The notes: a model not told the origin generated them from the sequence alone. A stretch of 64,000 bases of DNA from Apostichopus japonicus (GCF_037975245.1 NC_092577.1:36138898-36202897), one strand, 5' to 3'. Counted from the stretch's first letter, positions 36,610-48,603 are shown. Translations and numbers: made by a program.

Positions 36610-38480
36610 TTCTATTAAACTATATTGAAATAATAATTCATCGATACTTCACATTGCTGGAGCAACCAGTAGCAACCCAGTAGCAGCAAGTACAGCCGAA
36701 TAGTTCTATGTCCATCTCTCTAGAAATAGTTTAAGTATAAATAGTAAATTGCACTTCAGCAAGCAAACGATAAAAGTAGAGTAGAATGTTATACGTTATA
36801 GAAACAAGTAATACTATCATTACGCAATCAAATTCAAAACATTTAAAAAGGGTAACTGGATACATCAAGGACCTACTCCCTGATGGGCAGGAATGAGATG
36901 CAGAATGGTGTGGAGGGTGGGGTGTATGGGACTGGGTGAGTCGTCCGAAATGTATACACCCCCATCACTAAAATGCTTAGCTTCCCCAGCCCACGTGAAG
37001 TGTTTTCTATAACATAATGTGGATAAATTTGTGATTTGTGATATTTCAAATAACGGTGTTACAAACGTCACCAAGTAACACCCCCCCCCACCTCCCTCCA
37101 CTTCTTTGCAAAATTGAATTCTTCCATCCATTGATACGAACAACATTTATTGTGTTTGTGTGTAACCTATGAGTAAATGAAATACAAATAAAGTACCTTT
37201 AGAGGAAAGGTTAACATGATAGAAGAGTATGAAATCAAACATTTCAAGAAATTTTCGAGAAAAAGAAATTCTTGATCACATTCGTGTTCACCAGGACGTA
37301 TATCAGTTCCTTTTTGTAATGGTTTTAATATCGTCGCATCATTTATATATATACTTTGAGATGAGAATTTTAAAACGTAGAGATAAATAAAGGTTTTAAA
37401 GTGATCTTCATAATTGTCGCCCTCTGTTCTATGTTTTTGTTTTCATACCAGAGAGGGATCAGACATGGAGAAAAGAACGAAGTATATATTGAGCCTTTTG
37501 AAGCTACAACGTCATCTTGGGATTTTTTCGACCCACTGATATAATAATAGCAATATAATAAATAAATAAGCGATATTAATACAAAATATCTACCACGATT
37601 AACTCAAGAAGCTGGTTTTATATTCAGAGTAATTCTCTTATATAGTAGAATCAGTATCTCAGACCAGTGATAGTATTAACACAACTGTGAGCTTTAGCTT
37701 ATCAATATAACTGGAACATATCATGAACTGTCTTCATGCATGTAAATAATTCACTGCTGATGGATAAATAAATCCCTTTCGCGAATAAACTCTCCTTTTC
37801 GATAAGAAAACTACTGCCGAAGCTGGAGCAGTCCAAGCAGATTCCCTAAGCTGCAGTAGTTCAATTTTCTGTGTTAAACTAATAAAGTTTCCAATACCCT
37901 TCTCTCATTAATTCTGAACAAGAAAACTGCATTATTTGTCTTGATAACAATGTCTACGATCCAAACAAAAGAAGTTGGATAGACACAGACATACACACAT
38001 TAACACACACCAACTCATTTTTGGCATCATCATTGGGTGGAATCCTTCTCCTTGTTCTCAGCCTTATCGGTGTTTTGTGGTCCCATACTTGGATTGTTAT
38101 CACCCTGGGTCTATTTTACCTCGGGCATGCGCACTGTTGGGCATGTCAGCATGTGATCAGACTAGTGTTACATTGAATGCCGGTATAATAATCCCGTAAG
38201 TTACGATTCTGGTGGGAAATTGTATAGTTAGATCAGAATAGGAATGGAAGACTGCACTGCTTTGTATTACTGCAACCGTTAGACAGATATTTGTTAGTTA
38301 ACATTCTAAAAGAGTTCAACAAATCAGTTTCTAATCACATCATCCACGATCGGACAGTTAAGTTACGCAATATGACATATGCTTTTATGATTGGACTGAA
38401 AAAATATAATTTTCGGAAAAATTGAGGCAACTTGTGAATAGATCATTATAAATAACCTCGATTTAGTACAATGCTACACA
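36610..38480. other. Intergenic, nothing recognised
   Basis: AT-rich sequence downstream of the sulfatase gene. Possible polyadenylation words (aaataaag at 37187 and 37387) exist, but their assignment is uncertain. The minus-strand frame at 36865-37146 reads through a G/C run and is unsupported. Confidence 0.4.
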
Positions 38481-38484
38481 ATGT

Positions 38485-39090
38485 CATTGAATAGCGCCAC
38501 CAATTTCCCTCAAAGACCCCAGCCACCCCCTCATGCTACGGGCTCAGGACATAGTGGGGACTAGTGCCGGCTTTCCTCTTTCCTGAGCCATTATATCCTG
38601 AGCCAGTGTGCCTGTCAAAGGCACACGACATTATGAAGGCATGCAATGCGTGGTCAGAGTGAAAGTCCTGTTCGAGCCGTGCAAGGCACGGCTCCTGCAG
38701 GTTAATTGGATTTTTTTTTATTGGAAAAAACAGACAATCGAGCAATTTAAAGTAACAAATGAGGTGGAGGACAAACAGTACAAAAATTTGGAAGGACGCT
38801 ATTCAATCAAGTTATATTGCCGGCTCCCCTCTTTCCTGAGAAGGGAGCCGGCAAAACTACTTATTGAATAGTGCCACCAATTTTTTCTACTCAAAGACCA
38901 CTCTTTTACTACTTTATTGAAAAGCGACACTAATTTTTTTTTAAAGACACCCTCTTACTGCAATTTTCCTAGCCAGGCGGCTCAGGAAAAAGGGGGCCCG
39001 ACAATACTACTTATTGAATAGCGCCACTAATTATTTCTACTCAGTGACCACTCTCCTACTACTTTATTGAATAGCGCCACTCATTTCAGA
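38485..39090. repeat. Short tandem modules with ttgaatagcgccac
   Basis: The word (ta)ttgaatagcgccac recurs at 38487, 38862, 38914, 39012 and 39065, each followed by an aattt/t-rich stretch and tcaaagacca-like sequence. Between them lie fragments with cggctcaggaa and cctctttcctgagcc in both orientations. It looks like a decayed tandem or inverted element. The frames at 38536-38871 here are unsupported. Confidence 0.6.
38819..38852. repeat. Short hairpin
   Basis: Left arm gccggctcccct and right arm aagggagccggc pair at 11 of 12 positions with a 10-base loop. It lies inside the 38.5-39.1 kb module array and shares wording with 38567-38587. No T run follows, and a terminator role makes no sense in this genome. 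Confidence 0.65.
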
Positions 39091-39318
39091 TGCAGATCCA
39101 CTAGTGATGTCACCAAAATTGTAGGGAGGTTGAATCTGATTCTTGACAAACTTAAGCTATAAGCATCATGCCATTAATATCCATCCCATATAAACACACC
39201 CTGGTTTGTTGTCTACCCATAAACAAGTCAAATGGCAACGGTTTTTGTCATTTCTTAAGTTCATATGCGAGGTACAAGTTTGTTTAATTTTTGCAACATT
39301 TCCTATGAGTAATAGTGT

Positions 39319-39636
39319 ACCGACTGGTTAGCCTCGTGGTTAGAGCATCCGCTTATCAGCCGGGAGGTTCGGGGTTCGACTCCGGGCCGAGTCATACCAA
39401 AGACTTTAAAAATGGGATCTACTGCCATCTTGCTTGGTGCTCAGCAAATAAGTATGGAGCCTGTGTGGGAATATGTGTCTGATTTGTATATACGATTTAG
39501 CGCCCTTTGTGGCAGCTCATCGTGTATAGTCCACAGTGACTTGAGAACGGTTATGGAATGATAAGACGGTTGGTTATAGGCACTGCGCCGTGGGCGTCTT
39601 CGGGCGGATACCGGCGCACTTCCAAGTGTACACTAT
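39319..39636 (+). mobile_element. tRNA-derived SINE with 9-bp target duplications
   Basis: The perfect direct repeat taatagtgt flanks the element (39310-39318 and 39637-39645). The head (39322-39393, 72 nt) resembles a tRNA, with A box tagcctcgtgg and B box ggttcgactcc and a 5-of-7 acceptor pairing, but the anticodon and T stems contain mismatches, so it is not called as a functional tRNA. The body of about 240 bp ends with cgggcggataccggcgcac and no long A tail. Confidence 0.8.
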
Positions 39637-39645
39637 TAATAGTGT

Positions 39646-41464
39646 TGAACAGTGCATGTAAAGAACTATTATGCTATAGCAAGTCAGAACGGTAGTGACA
39701 GATGAGTGCATGTTTGTTGCTATTAAAGTTGTTTGTTGTCTAGAGTTCTAATTCTGATCAAGGCATCTGACATTCACACATACTTGGATAACAATCAATC
39801 TACCTAAGACTGTCACACAATCATTCTCCTAATTAGTAACTTGTGAGCAATTTAATACAAATACAAAAGATTCCATTTTAATATTTGATGACTTGATTTG
39901 GGGACATTAAACATTTATTTACATCTTATTTCATGATTCCCAATAACATAAATAGTTATCATTTGTAACACATTTCTAGTAGATCAAAAGTAATATAGTG
40001 GACAAATGAAATTCGAAATTAACATTCTAATCGCCTGGCATAGATATGTTAGCATGCTACTTTCCCCTCTATTTCCCATAAGTCATATTTTATATGGATT
40101 TGTGTCATTAAAACCAATTGTTTTCTTCTATATGGAATATCTTCTCCAGCTGTTTGGAATATTTGTAAAGCACAAGTATCCTTTACATATCTTGGATGAC
40201 TTGATGACAGGAATTAGGTACTCCTCTAGACATGTATTATAAGTTGGGTTATAAAAAAGAATATATAGGCTACCTATCAATATGCGTAAGGGACTGACAT
40301 GTTGTTACAATAATTTGTCTGTTCAATATCAGTGACGTGGGGGTTGATCACTCGAATTCCCCGGCATTATTAAGGTAGGCGTAAGAACCTTTATTGAATG
40401 GATATGGCATATAAATGATTTTTAAAGGAGCGTGAACCGGTGTTAATTGGAACCCATGACCCTCCACAGAATGAAATTTAATTAGCAGTGGGATCTGATA
40501 CTTAGACTAAAAACAGATAGATAAGGTCTATCTTTAGGTTTAAATGCGAGGTTGCGTTAATGAAAACTTGCATTTAATATCTGTGTGAGGTTGAAAAGTG
40601 TATGTAATGGAAGCATGTTTCCTTCCCCGGGACCCTTTCGCGCACGCCACTGATCCAACTGAAGGAGTTCTTGATTGTTTACTGAGACGCTAAAATTTAA
40701 TGTAATGTTTTCAACTTGTGCAGGATTAACCTCAACAACCATGGTTTGATTTTGTTTCATCTCAGAAAAAGAATTATTTTGCAACAACTTATCTCTCTTG
40801 TAGCGAGTTGTCAAGAGCTAGGTCGGAACTCCGGAACAGTTGGGGCGGTGGGCCCTCCTTTGCGAAGATGTCCGTTACCAGTTGTCCCAAATTAATCACG
40901 GTCCCAGGGTTATGATCCGACCCCCCCCCCCGCCCACCCAATCTCTCTTTACCTTAAGGGGGTCTGAAGTTGCAGCATATGGCCCAGTTAAGGATTACCT
41001 CAGGTAATGCAAAACCTACACTACATTATATAGTTTGATTTAAAATAATATTAGGTTAGTGTGAGCTTCAGGCTACTTTAGTTTATCTTAATGCTTTGGT
41101 AAATTGTCTAAACTTACGTCATTGTGTTCATTCAATAATTTAAAGTCTGTGTTATTTTCAAAATGTTAGCCTGTTTCCAATTTTAAGTAGCTCTTCACCC
41201 AAGTATGCTAATAGATACTCTACATTTGTTTGCGTGTGGTTGAAAGGGGGCTTTTGTCTAATTCTTCCCCGGCTAAATGTTAAAACAAAAATGACGATTA
41301 CATGTGAACGACATGGCCTCAGCCCCCACCCACCACACCACCGGGACCCCCACTGTGAGCGTCACTGAACTGAATTCGTTCAAACTTATATATATAATTC
41401 ATCCTTCAATCGCTGCTGAACCTCCTGACACCACTTGCCAGTCCTGTTGTTTACTTGTAGCAAC
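39646..41464. other. Intergenic, nothing recognised
   Basis: AT-rich unique sequence. The word cgcacgccactg at 40632-40652 resembles a hAT-like end, but no partner or 8-bp duplication was found. The small open frames at 40006 and 40557 are unsupported. Confidence 0.4.
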
Positions 41465-41659
41465 TGTTCACAGTGTCGTATGTAGAAGATCAACACGAAA
41501 CGTACTTTAGGTACTGTATTGTGTACTGCGCAAAAATAACACGAAACAAACATTTCTCCTCCATATAAGAATAGCCAAGCTTTATTTTAGTATAGCAAAA
41601 TGGAAAAAGGGTCTTTAAGTCAAGACTAAGAACCACCTTAGTGATAAAACAAGTTTTTA

Positions 41660-43280
41660 GTTTAATATGGTTAAATATTTCGATCAAGGGTGATAGGCAA
41701 TTAATTTCTTAAGGTTGAATAAATGTGAATTAACTGTGGTTACAATGGTTTCTAATTACATTATAAAATAATAAATTGTAAAGGATAAACTTTCAAGATT
41801 TGCTGAAGTGACGTCACTTACATATTGGAAATGTGAAATCAGTCATAAATTATGTCACTTTTATAACATTACATTCAACTTCAAATAGCTCTTCAGAATG
41901 CTGTCAGCAAATTGTAGATTGTTTTCAGTTGAGAATATTCAAACAATAATACTTCCATGATTGCAAAACAACTTAAACTGTTTCTTAATTTTATTTGCAT
42001 GATTAACGTAAATCAGTTTCGAATTTACAAATTTAAACTTAAAACGCTTCAGTGTAAAATTTTAAATATTGATTAATAATAACTCAACATTTAATGGATA
42101 TTTTCGAATGAAAGTAAACGTTTTTCTTTAACGAAATTAATATACATTGTTCTACATTTTTTTTACTTAAGCTATAGTTTTCAGGATGCTTAGAGTTCTT
42201 GTCTTTAACAAAATCCAAGTTTACCATCGATCAATAAAAGTGATATACAGATAATTTCTTAAGGTTGAATAAAGGTAAATTAACTGTAGTTACTAACTAT
42301 ACTTTCTTATACATGAAGATATAATAATATGTAATGAAAATCATTCAAGTCTAGCTAACATGGCTACGTAATATCAACAATGTGTTAGCACATTATTATA
42401 ATATTATATTGTATTGGAGATTGTCCCAGTTTAGAATATACAACTAATTAGAAAAAAAACATTAAAAATGTTTTTGTTTTGTCTTCGAATTAAACAACAC
42501 AAAAAATGATAATATTCTGTTTTATTTTAAGTAATATACAATGCCTGTTTTACATACTAAAACATTTATTAAAGTTTCTACCTCAACTACGAAAAGAAAT
42601 ACTTTCACCGTTATATGCGTTTAAATTTTCAAAATTAAAAGACAGGACTAATATCTTACATGATGAAGGTAAACATTATTTTTAAAATTACAATTTTCTT
42701 TCTTAAAACTTTTCATAGTAACAATTTTCTTCAGAGTTGAAAAGGAAAGTTTGGTTTCTTATATCGATGTGTGTTAATTTGTAAATATTGTTTAATGAAA
42801 CGAATAAACATGCTTCTGAAAGAAATTTATACGTTAAATATTGTTTCCAATGATTTGTCTCTTAAAAGAAACATTAACAGCTAGTTTCAGTTATCAAAAT
42901 GGTTTGGAAATATAAGCTATATCAGCTCATTGATTTTGAAGTGTCAAAAATGCTTAAAAACTTATAAAGTTGACTCATGAAGTTTTACTTTCAGAAAAAA
43001 AGTTTAAGAGAAAAATTCCACGCGATTTCGAACAAGATCCATTGAATTTATGTTCATATGAAACTTTACATGTATGCATTTACAATATATCATATTTTAG
43101 CGAAACAATTTTGTATTTTTAAATAGCCACAATTTTAAATATTAGTTGGGATGTGCCAATTACAGATTATTGTTTTCATTAGATTGACACAAGGATCATA
43201 AACTTTCGATAATCATTTTGAAATTAAAGATGAAAGTATTACTATAACTTTGTTACAAAATTGAAACTTACATTGAAGAT
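41660..43280. repeat. Two AT-rich units downstream of the GTPase gene
   Basis: Homologous to the three units of P1. The first starts near gttaaatatttcgatc (41669) and ends with tccaagtttaccatcg (42212). The second follows from 42230 and ends at about 43220 (acaaggatcataaactttcg). The first is shorter than its P1 counterparts because of a deletion. No gene seen; the second could include the 3' untranslated part of the minus-strand gene. Confidence 0.65.
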
Positions 43281-43716
43281 TTAAACTGTCCAATGATTCA
43301 AGTCCACAGTGATTGTAAAATTATGTGACCAACTATCTCCTATTATATTTCTTTCCTCTTTTTTTTCACTTTCTTTTCCTTTTTTTGGAGAAATTTATTT
43401 GCCCATTCTCCAGTCACACGTAATGCAGATTGAACATAGTCCAGTTTTTGCTAACTATTACGCTGCTTACCCAATATTGGGACTGTTTTGTTTTTCAGTT
43501 AGAACCTTTTTCTTTCCTCTTTTTTCACTTTTTTCCCCTTCAAATTTTCAATATAATTCAACTAGAGCTTAAAACGGTTACGGTAAACTATACTTTACTG
43601 AATGATATATCAGATCTGTAGAAAATGTGTACTGCGCGTGGTGTTATTTGCGATGACAGCATCTGTTGTATCTTAAATATACGTGTACCGCCTTGAACTA
43701 TAACCTATGCTGCTGC

Positions 43717-46700
43717 CTATTTACTGGTCAGATGGTACTCCTCCCTTAAACTTTTTAGTGCATCTTGCTCTGAAACTGTACCCCATTCATTTGGGAGCTC
43801 TGCTGGCTTTAAACCGTACAACTTCGCAAAATCATTATTGAAAGTTTGCAATACCCACTTCCAGTACAGTATTGGAGTTTTCCCTGTAATTGGGGTAATG
43901 TCCCAAGAAGGATAATCCTCGGCATAGTCCTTGTAAGGTCTATACTCCTCTGGTGGCCCTATGCTGCATCGATATTTCGTGTCGGAGGCTACTAACATTG
44001 TGCATGGCTCTGATACCAGTTTAAGTGACCCTTTGTAATGACGTCCTGCTACACCCTGTGAGTAATGAAAGATAGCTTTGTGTGTATGTTCACCTCTGAT
44101 TTGCAAATGGCAGGGTACATTACAGAAAGGACAAACTTCCTTACACGTTCCTAAATGATCCAAGATATCAAATGCCACATCCCGCATTTTTGAGTAAAGC
44201 TGAGATGCTACTGACGGATCACTTAGTTTGTCTAAGTTCCATTGTTTAGTAATATCTCTTTTCAATTGCGAATTGAACATGCTGTCCAACATCTTGGTAA
44301 ATTCAGCAATGTCGCTTAGATTGAAATTCTCAACAGAAAACTTTATATCCATTCCATACTCTGTCATGTACTCGCTTTTCAGAAATGTATTTGCCCATTC
44401 CCGAAATGTTGTTGTTTGTTTACCTTCACGTTCCGTCAATTCATGTTTAGTCTTACGTAATGCAGATTGAACATAATCAAGTATTTCACTGATTTTTGTA
44501 TATATTACGTCTGTAACCCAATATTGAGACCGTGTTGTAATTTCAGTTAGAACCTTTTGGCTCAACCAATCGCTAACGAATGTATCATTGTCCTTTATAA
44601 AATCATGATACAATTTTGGCTCTTTCTTAAGACAGAGCTCTTCTAAAATTCTGCCAAGCATCCTCTGCTTATCATTATAGCAATCGTCTTTCCTCATTTG
44701 TTCTAAGAGTTTTACATTGAAGGCATTTAAAGTTACATTTCGCAAAACTGTCAAACACTCAGTATATGATCGCTTTACAGCCGCTCCACTCTTAATGGTT
44801 TCATCAACATAGCCTTTAAATTCGTCTTTTAAACATTCCTTCTCATTTTCAAACATTCTTTGCAATGAATTGTGACTTTCATACTGTCGTTGACAATCTT
44901 TGCAAACTGTACAAACCTCGTTCTGAACTTCACGAAGGTTACTAACCAAAGTTTCACTATTGACTTTGCTATCCGTTAATGCATTGTACACTTCTAGTAA
45001 AATAGTATCTACGCGACTTTCTTGAAACGGTATAACTTTCGCGTTATTTCTAAGATCCCTTCTATGATGATTTACAATTCCAAAAACTTCAATTTGAACT
45101 TTGTCCTTTAAGTCCTTAAATCTCAAAGTATTTATGCCAAACCAATGAGCAAAGTATTTCGGAATCCCAAATTTCGGCAAATGCATCTTCTCCCTCAATT
45201 TCTTGTCATCTTTCATCTCGTCAGTGTAAGCTTTGCTATATTCTGTACCAAGCATTAGTTTTCTAAGACTGTTATCACACGCCTGCTCGATATATCCCTC
45301 AGTAATTATAAATTTGTTGAAGTTTATTTCAAGCTGTTTGATTTTTTTATCCCAAAGTATGTCAAATTGTCTATCCAATTCCTCATGTTTGTCCTTCCAA
45401 TAGTCAGTGCCTTTTGTGTCCTTTAATTGCTTTGCGGTTTTTTTAGCCTCACATTTCAGTTCTTCTTTTGCCTCTCTGGTGAAATTTGGCAATCCTTTTA
45501 TATCGGCCTCATTTTGTAATTGTATCTCTTTTTTTTCTTTGATGCCTCTTTCAATATCTTTACCAATTCCGATTGTCTCATTTTTGATACTCTCTTGACG
45601 TCTTTTTACCTCCTCTTCGTCTGAATGCTCCTCTACGTATTTATCTATTTTCTTATTTACATTTTCGCATTTTTCAGTTATTTTAATCTCCAGCCTCGTG
45701 TAAAAACTTTTTCTTGTAGCATTCGTGACATTTCCACCATTGCTAAGTTCCCATTGAAATATCTCAGTTCTCATTTTTCCAATAAGTTTATTATGCTCTA
45801 GTCGGAATCTTTGGTTACTGAGGGCATCAAAACTATTTTGGAAATTAAAGACGAAGTCTTCTGATTTCACTGCATTCCATACATCCTTCAATCTTTGAAC
45901 AAATTTTGCCATTGTAAACTGACGTTGGATTACCGGTTGACTTGCTTTTGGTTTGAAAATGGCTTCCTTTAAAGCGTGAATTTTCTTACTTACCAGTGTA
46001 AACTGAGGAGAGATTACCGATTGATTTACTTTTGGTTTGAAAATGGCTTCCTTTAGGGCGTGAATTTTATCACTGTAGCCAGGATTTGGAGGAGACATTA
46101 AACCCATCCACAAGCATGGGAAAAACTGCAAGTCATCCTCTTCAGCTAGAGGAAATACATCTGAAAAATCTTGAATGTGTTCTACTCTTTCCTCAGCAGC
46201 AGCAATACGAGTGGCTTTGTTGAGAGCATCCTTTATTTTAGCCATGTTAGTTTTATTGTTAGCGGCAGCTGCTATGTCGCTCACTCTCTGCTGAATAATT
46301 CTGCAATTAGAAACCAAATCGACTTTCTTCATTCTTATCAAAGCATGGACAGCTATTTGCAATATGCCAATCATATCTGGGCCAATAGTTTCTTGACCGA
46401 TATTCAATAGGGTAAGGTCCCCTATGCACATGACAAGTGTCGCTATCGAATTATCAAATGTGTGGTCGTTGAGAACAGTTCGATCTGGAGAATGCAATCC
46501 TTCAGTATCAATAATCAGAAGATACTGAAAACCAAGTTGTTCATGAAATGCTTCGTTTACTTCTAACAATTGTAGGTATAACCCCCTTGTGCATCTACCA
46601 GCACGTACCGGAAACCTGACCCCAAACATACTATTTAAGAACGTTGACTTTCCACTACTCTGGATACCAATTATAGACAAAACAAATATTCGTGGGTTAT

Positions 46701-48603
46701 TAAGCGTTTTATCGAGATTCTTTAAGACGCCTGATATCCAATCAATGGGAATGTAAACAGTTTCCCCATCTAAAAGTTCCAATGGATATCCTGCAAGAAG
46801 TAATTTTGATGCCATGTTAACCAGCAATTTATTTCGTTCGTGAGCATTTGTATCTCCCAGGTTTGCTTCATACCATTGTCCTAACTCACGAATAAAGTGT
46901 TCGCAACTAATGTTTTTCGCATTAACTTGTTGGCTTTCTTTTAGGAGCTGCTTTTGCAAATCTTCTATTTCATTTTGCAGTTTCATGCGTTCACTGGGTG
47001 AAACGTGCTTCAGGTCAGACTTTCGTTTTTGCAGGTCAGTATTCAACTCGTGGATTCTCTTAAGTAATTGAGGAAATTCATTGGTGGTCATTTGTTCGAT
47101 ATGTGTTTGAAAAAAGGACATGAAATAATGCAAAAGATCATTTTCGTCAAGCATAACTGTTTTCAAGTTATTAAAAAAAACTTTCATTTTGGCAGATAAA
47201 CCCTTTTCTCTTTGCTTTTTCCTCATATCACGTTTAGTTTTATCCTTTGCTTCAAACTGATGATCGACAGTTTGTTCCCCACGACACAAACGTTTTCTAT
47301 CAGCTTCGACCCATTTACCCCATTCGACTTGCAATTGTAAATATGATTTTTTCACTTCCTCTATGGATTCAGTGTTCGGAAAGGTGGATTGCATCAGTTG
47401 TTTTGCTTTGTAATAGGAATCATATTCCTGATCCACGGTTACTTCATTAAAGCAAAACTTTTGCCAGTCTTCAATTGAATGGTAATCCTCACGCTTTGTG
47501 AAATTGCAGTATTGCATAATCTTCTCACAAATGATTTTTGCAAGGTCTGTTGCATTACGTTCCAAGCCAAAATCAATACTATCATCGTTTGCATCGATGT
47601 TTAGTGTATTACGCTCACTGTTGAGCTGTTGCTTACGTGTTTGCCTGCCCTTCTTTTTTTTTTGTACCATCAAATGTATCACGAAAACATTTTTGAATCT
47701 TTTCTTTATGTCATCAATTGCTGTCTTGTAGCATTCCAATTTGTCTTTATCTACAAAGAGGAATACAGCATTAGCTGCTTTGCACGTAAACTCACTTTCG
47801 GTAGTAAATTCTGTCGCATCACCTCTCAGATTCAACAATAACGTAACTTCTTTCAACAAATCCTCTTTTCTGCCGTACATTGGCAGATACCATTGGGCTT
47901 CTACTGATCCACAACAATGGAAAACGTTCTCTTTTTCATCATCATAAGACATAAAATATTGAAACGTTCCATTACCTTGAGCTCTACCAATGACATTATT
48001 TAATACGGACGATTTGGAGATTGGAATATCACCAAATCTTATGAATGCAGTGGTAAATACAGGCTCACTTACCATACGTTTCTCTGGAGCAAGAGATGTT
48101 TCATTTTCTTTCCATTTTTTTACAACACGACTTAATGCCCAAGTAAGCAGCTCTGGTTTCGCGGCATCTCTTACCCCAGGTAATAAGACTGGCACGGCAA
48201 GTTGACAAGATGCAAATTTCTCCAGCAAATGTTGTCTTAAATGATTATCGGAACAATGAAGAATTGCATATATGAAATCTCTTACACTACCTTCTATGTG
48301 AAGATTCTCTTTCCATGTAACCCTACTGTCTAGTGAGGTTAGCTTACTGATAAACAGAAAAGGTAAATCTTTTCTCTTCTCTTCTTTTTCCTCTTCTTTT
48401 TCCTCTTTTTCTTCCTTTTTTTCTTCCCCTTTTTCTTCCTCCTTTTTTCCCTCTTTTTTTGAATCGTCGCTTGGGATCAGCCGTACCTCTGTGGCCGCTT
48501 TCAGGGTGAGCTTCCGTAGGAAATAGTCCTTTAGACCAACCTCTTCCAAGTATTCCAGAAAATCTTCTTCAGTTTCTTTATCTATCGAATATAAGAGTAT
48601 ATA
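43717..48603 (-). CDS. Very large interferon-inducible-type GTPase (VLIG/GVINP1-like), main exon
   Basis: One open exon of 1629 codons. It starts with LLYSIDKE and VGLKDYF-RKLTL, the N-terminal segment usual before the VLIG body, then an E/K-rich stretch (48369-48470). The large G domain has a P-loop GIQSSGKSTFLN (near codon 640), CTRGLY as switch I, DTEGL as G3, then TLLNIGQE and ILQIAVHALIRMKKV. A long coiled-coil-rich helical part follows, and a C-terminal domain with CPFCNVPC, HYSQGVAGRH, PYKDYAEDYPSWDI and YWKWVL, as in other VLIGs. VLIGs are cytosolic GTPases linked to interferon responses in vertebrates and expanded in several invertebrates. The length is below the about 2400 residues of mammalian VLIG1. 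The first ATG-like start used by frame calling is TTG at 48547, so the true start lies in an upstream exon. Acceptor options are 48604-48605 (phase 0) or 48627-48628 (phase 1, but TGA at 48616-48618 follows). Confidence 0.93.
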   Translation of the reverse strand, partial: YILLYSIDKETEEDFLEYLEEVGLKDYFLRKLTLKAATEVRLIPSDDSKKEGKKEEEKGEEKKEEKEEKEEEKEEKRKDLPFLFISKLTSLDSRVTWKENLHIEGSVRDFIYAILHCSDNHLRQHLLEKFASCQLAVPVLLPGVRDAAKPELLTWALSRVVKKWKENETSLAPEKRMVSEPVFTTAFIRFGDIPISKSSVLNNVIGRAQGNGTFQYFMSYDDEKENVFHCCGSVEAQWYLPMYGRKEDLLKEVTLLLNLRGDATEFTTESEFTCKAANAVFLFVDKDKLECYKTAIDDIKKRFKNVFVIHLMVQKKKKGRQTRKQQLNSERNTLNIDANDDSIDFGLERNATDLAKIICEKIMQYCNFTKREDYHSIEDWQKFCFNEVTVDQEYDSYYKAKQLMQSTFPNTESIEEVKKSYLQLQVEWGKWVEADRKRLCRGEQTVDHQFEAKDKTKRDMRKKQREKGLSAKMKVFFNNLKTVMLDENDLLHYFMSFFQTHIEQMTTNEFPQLLKRIHELNTDLQKRKSDLKHVSPSERMKLQNEIEDLQKQLLKESQQVNAKNISCEHFIRELGQWYEANLGDTNAHERNKLLVNMASKLLLAGYPLELLDGETVYIPIDWISGVLKNLDKTLNNPRIFVLSIIGIQSSGKSTFLNSMFGVRFPVRAGRCTRGLYLQLLEVNEAFHEQLGFQYLLIIDTEGLHSPDRTVLNDHTFDNSIATLVMCIGDLTLLNIGQETIGPDMIGILQIAVHALIRMKKVDLVSNCRIIQQRVSDIAAAANNKTNMAKIKDALNKATRIAAAEERVEHIQDFSDVFPLAEEDDLQFFPCLWMGLMSPPNPGYSDKIHALKEAIFKPKVNQSVISPQFTLVSKKIHALKEAIFKPKASQPVIQRQFTMAKFVQRLKDVWNAVKSEDFVFNFQNSFDALSNQRFRLEHNKLIGKMRTEIFQWELSNGGNVTNATRKSFYTRLEIKITEKCENVNKKIDKYVEEHSDEEEVKRRQESIKNETIGIGKDIERGIKEKKEIQLQNEADIKGLPNFTREAKEELKCEAKKTAKQLKDTKGTDYWKDKHEELDRQFDILWDKKIKQLEINFNKFIITEGYIEQACDNSLRKLMLGTEYSKAYTDEMKDDKKLREKMHLPKFGIPKYFAHWFGINTLRFKDLKDKVQIEVFGIVNHHRRDLRNNAKVIPFQESRVDTILLEVYNALTDSKVNSETLVSNLREVQNEVCTVCKDCQRQYESHNSLQRMFENEKECLKDEFKGYVDETIKSGAAVKRSYTECLTVLRNVTLNAFNVKLLEQMRKDDCYNDKQRMLGRILEELCLKKEPKLYHDFIKDNDTFVSDWLSQKVLTEITTRSQYWVTDVIYTKISEILDYVQSALRKTKHELTEREGKQTTTFREWANTFLKSEYMTEYGMDIKFSVENFNLSDIAEFTKMLDSMFNSQLKRDITKQWNLDKLSDPSVASQLYSKMRDVAFDILDHLGTCKEVCPFCNVPCHLQIRGEHTHKAIFHYSQGVAGRHYKGSLKLVSEPCTMLVASDTKYRCSIGPPEEYRPYKDYAEDYPSWDITPITGKTPILYWKWVLQTFNNDFAKLYGLKPAELPNEWGTVSEQDALKSLREEYHLTSK
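45914..46081 (-). repeat. In-frame 84-bp duplication in the GTPase gene
   Basis: The segment starting gtaaactga at 45914 is repeated at 45998, period 84 bp. In the protein it is a 28-residue tandem repeat with core KIHALKEAIFKPK and QFT, just after the G domain. The two copies differ at several codons. The P1 pseudogene lacks this region because of its large deletion. Confidence 0.85.

Noticed and set aside
39322-39393. Functional tRNA gene
   Set aside because: Mismatches in the anticodon and T stems, a SINE body attached and target duplications around the whole unit.
40331-40652. Possible hAT-like element from cagtgacgtggggg to cgcacgccactg
   Set aside because: Ends pair poorly and the 8-bp flanks (ttcaatat, atccaact) do not match.
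48547-48549. TTG as the start codon of the GTPase
   Set aside because: The frame stays open to 48603 with VLIG-like residues (LLYSIDKE) shared with the paralogue; a spliced upstream start is more likely.
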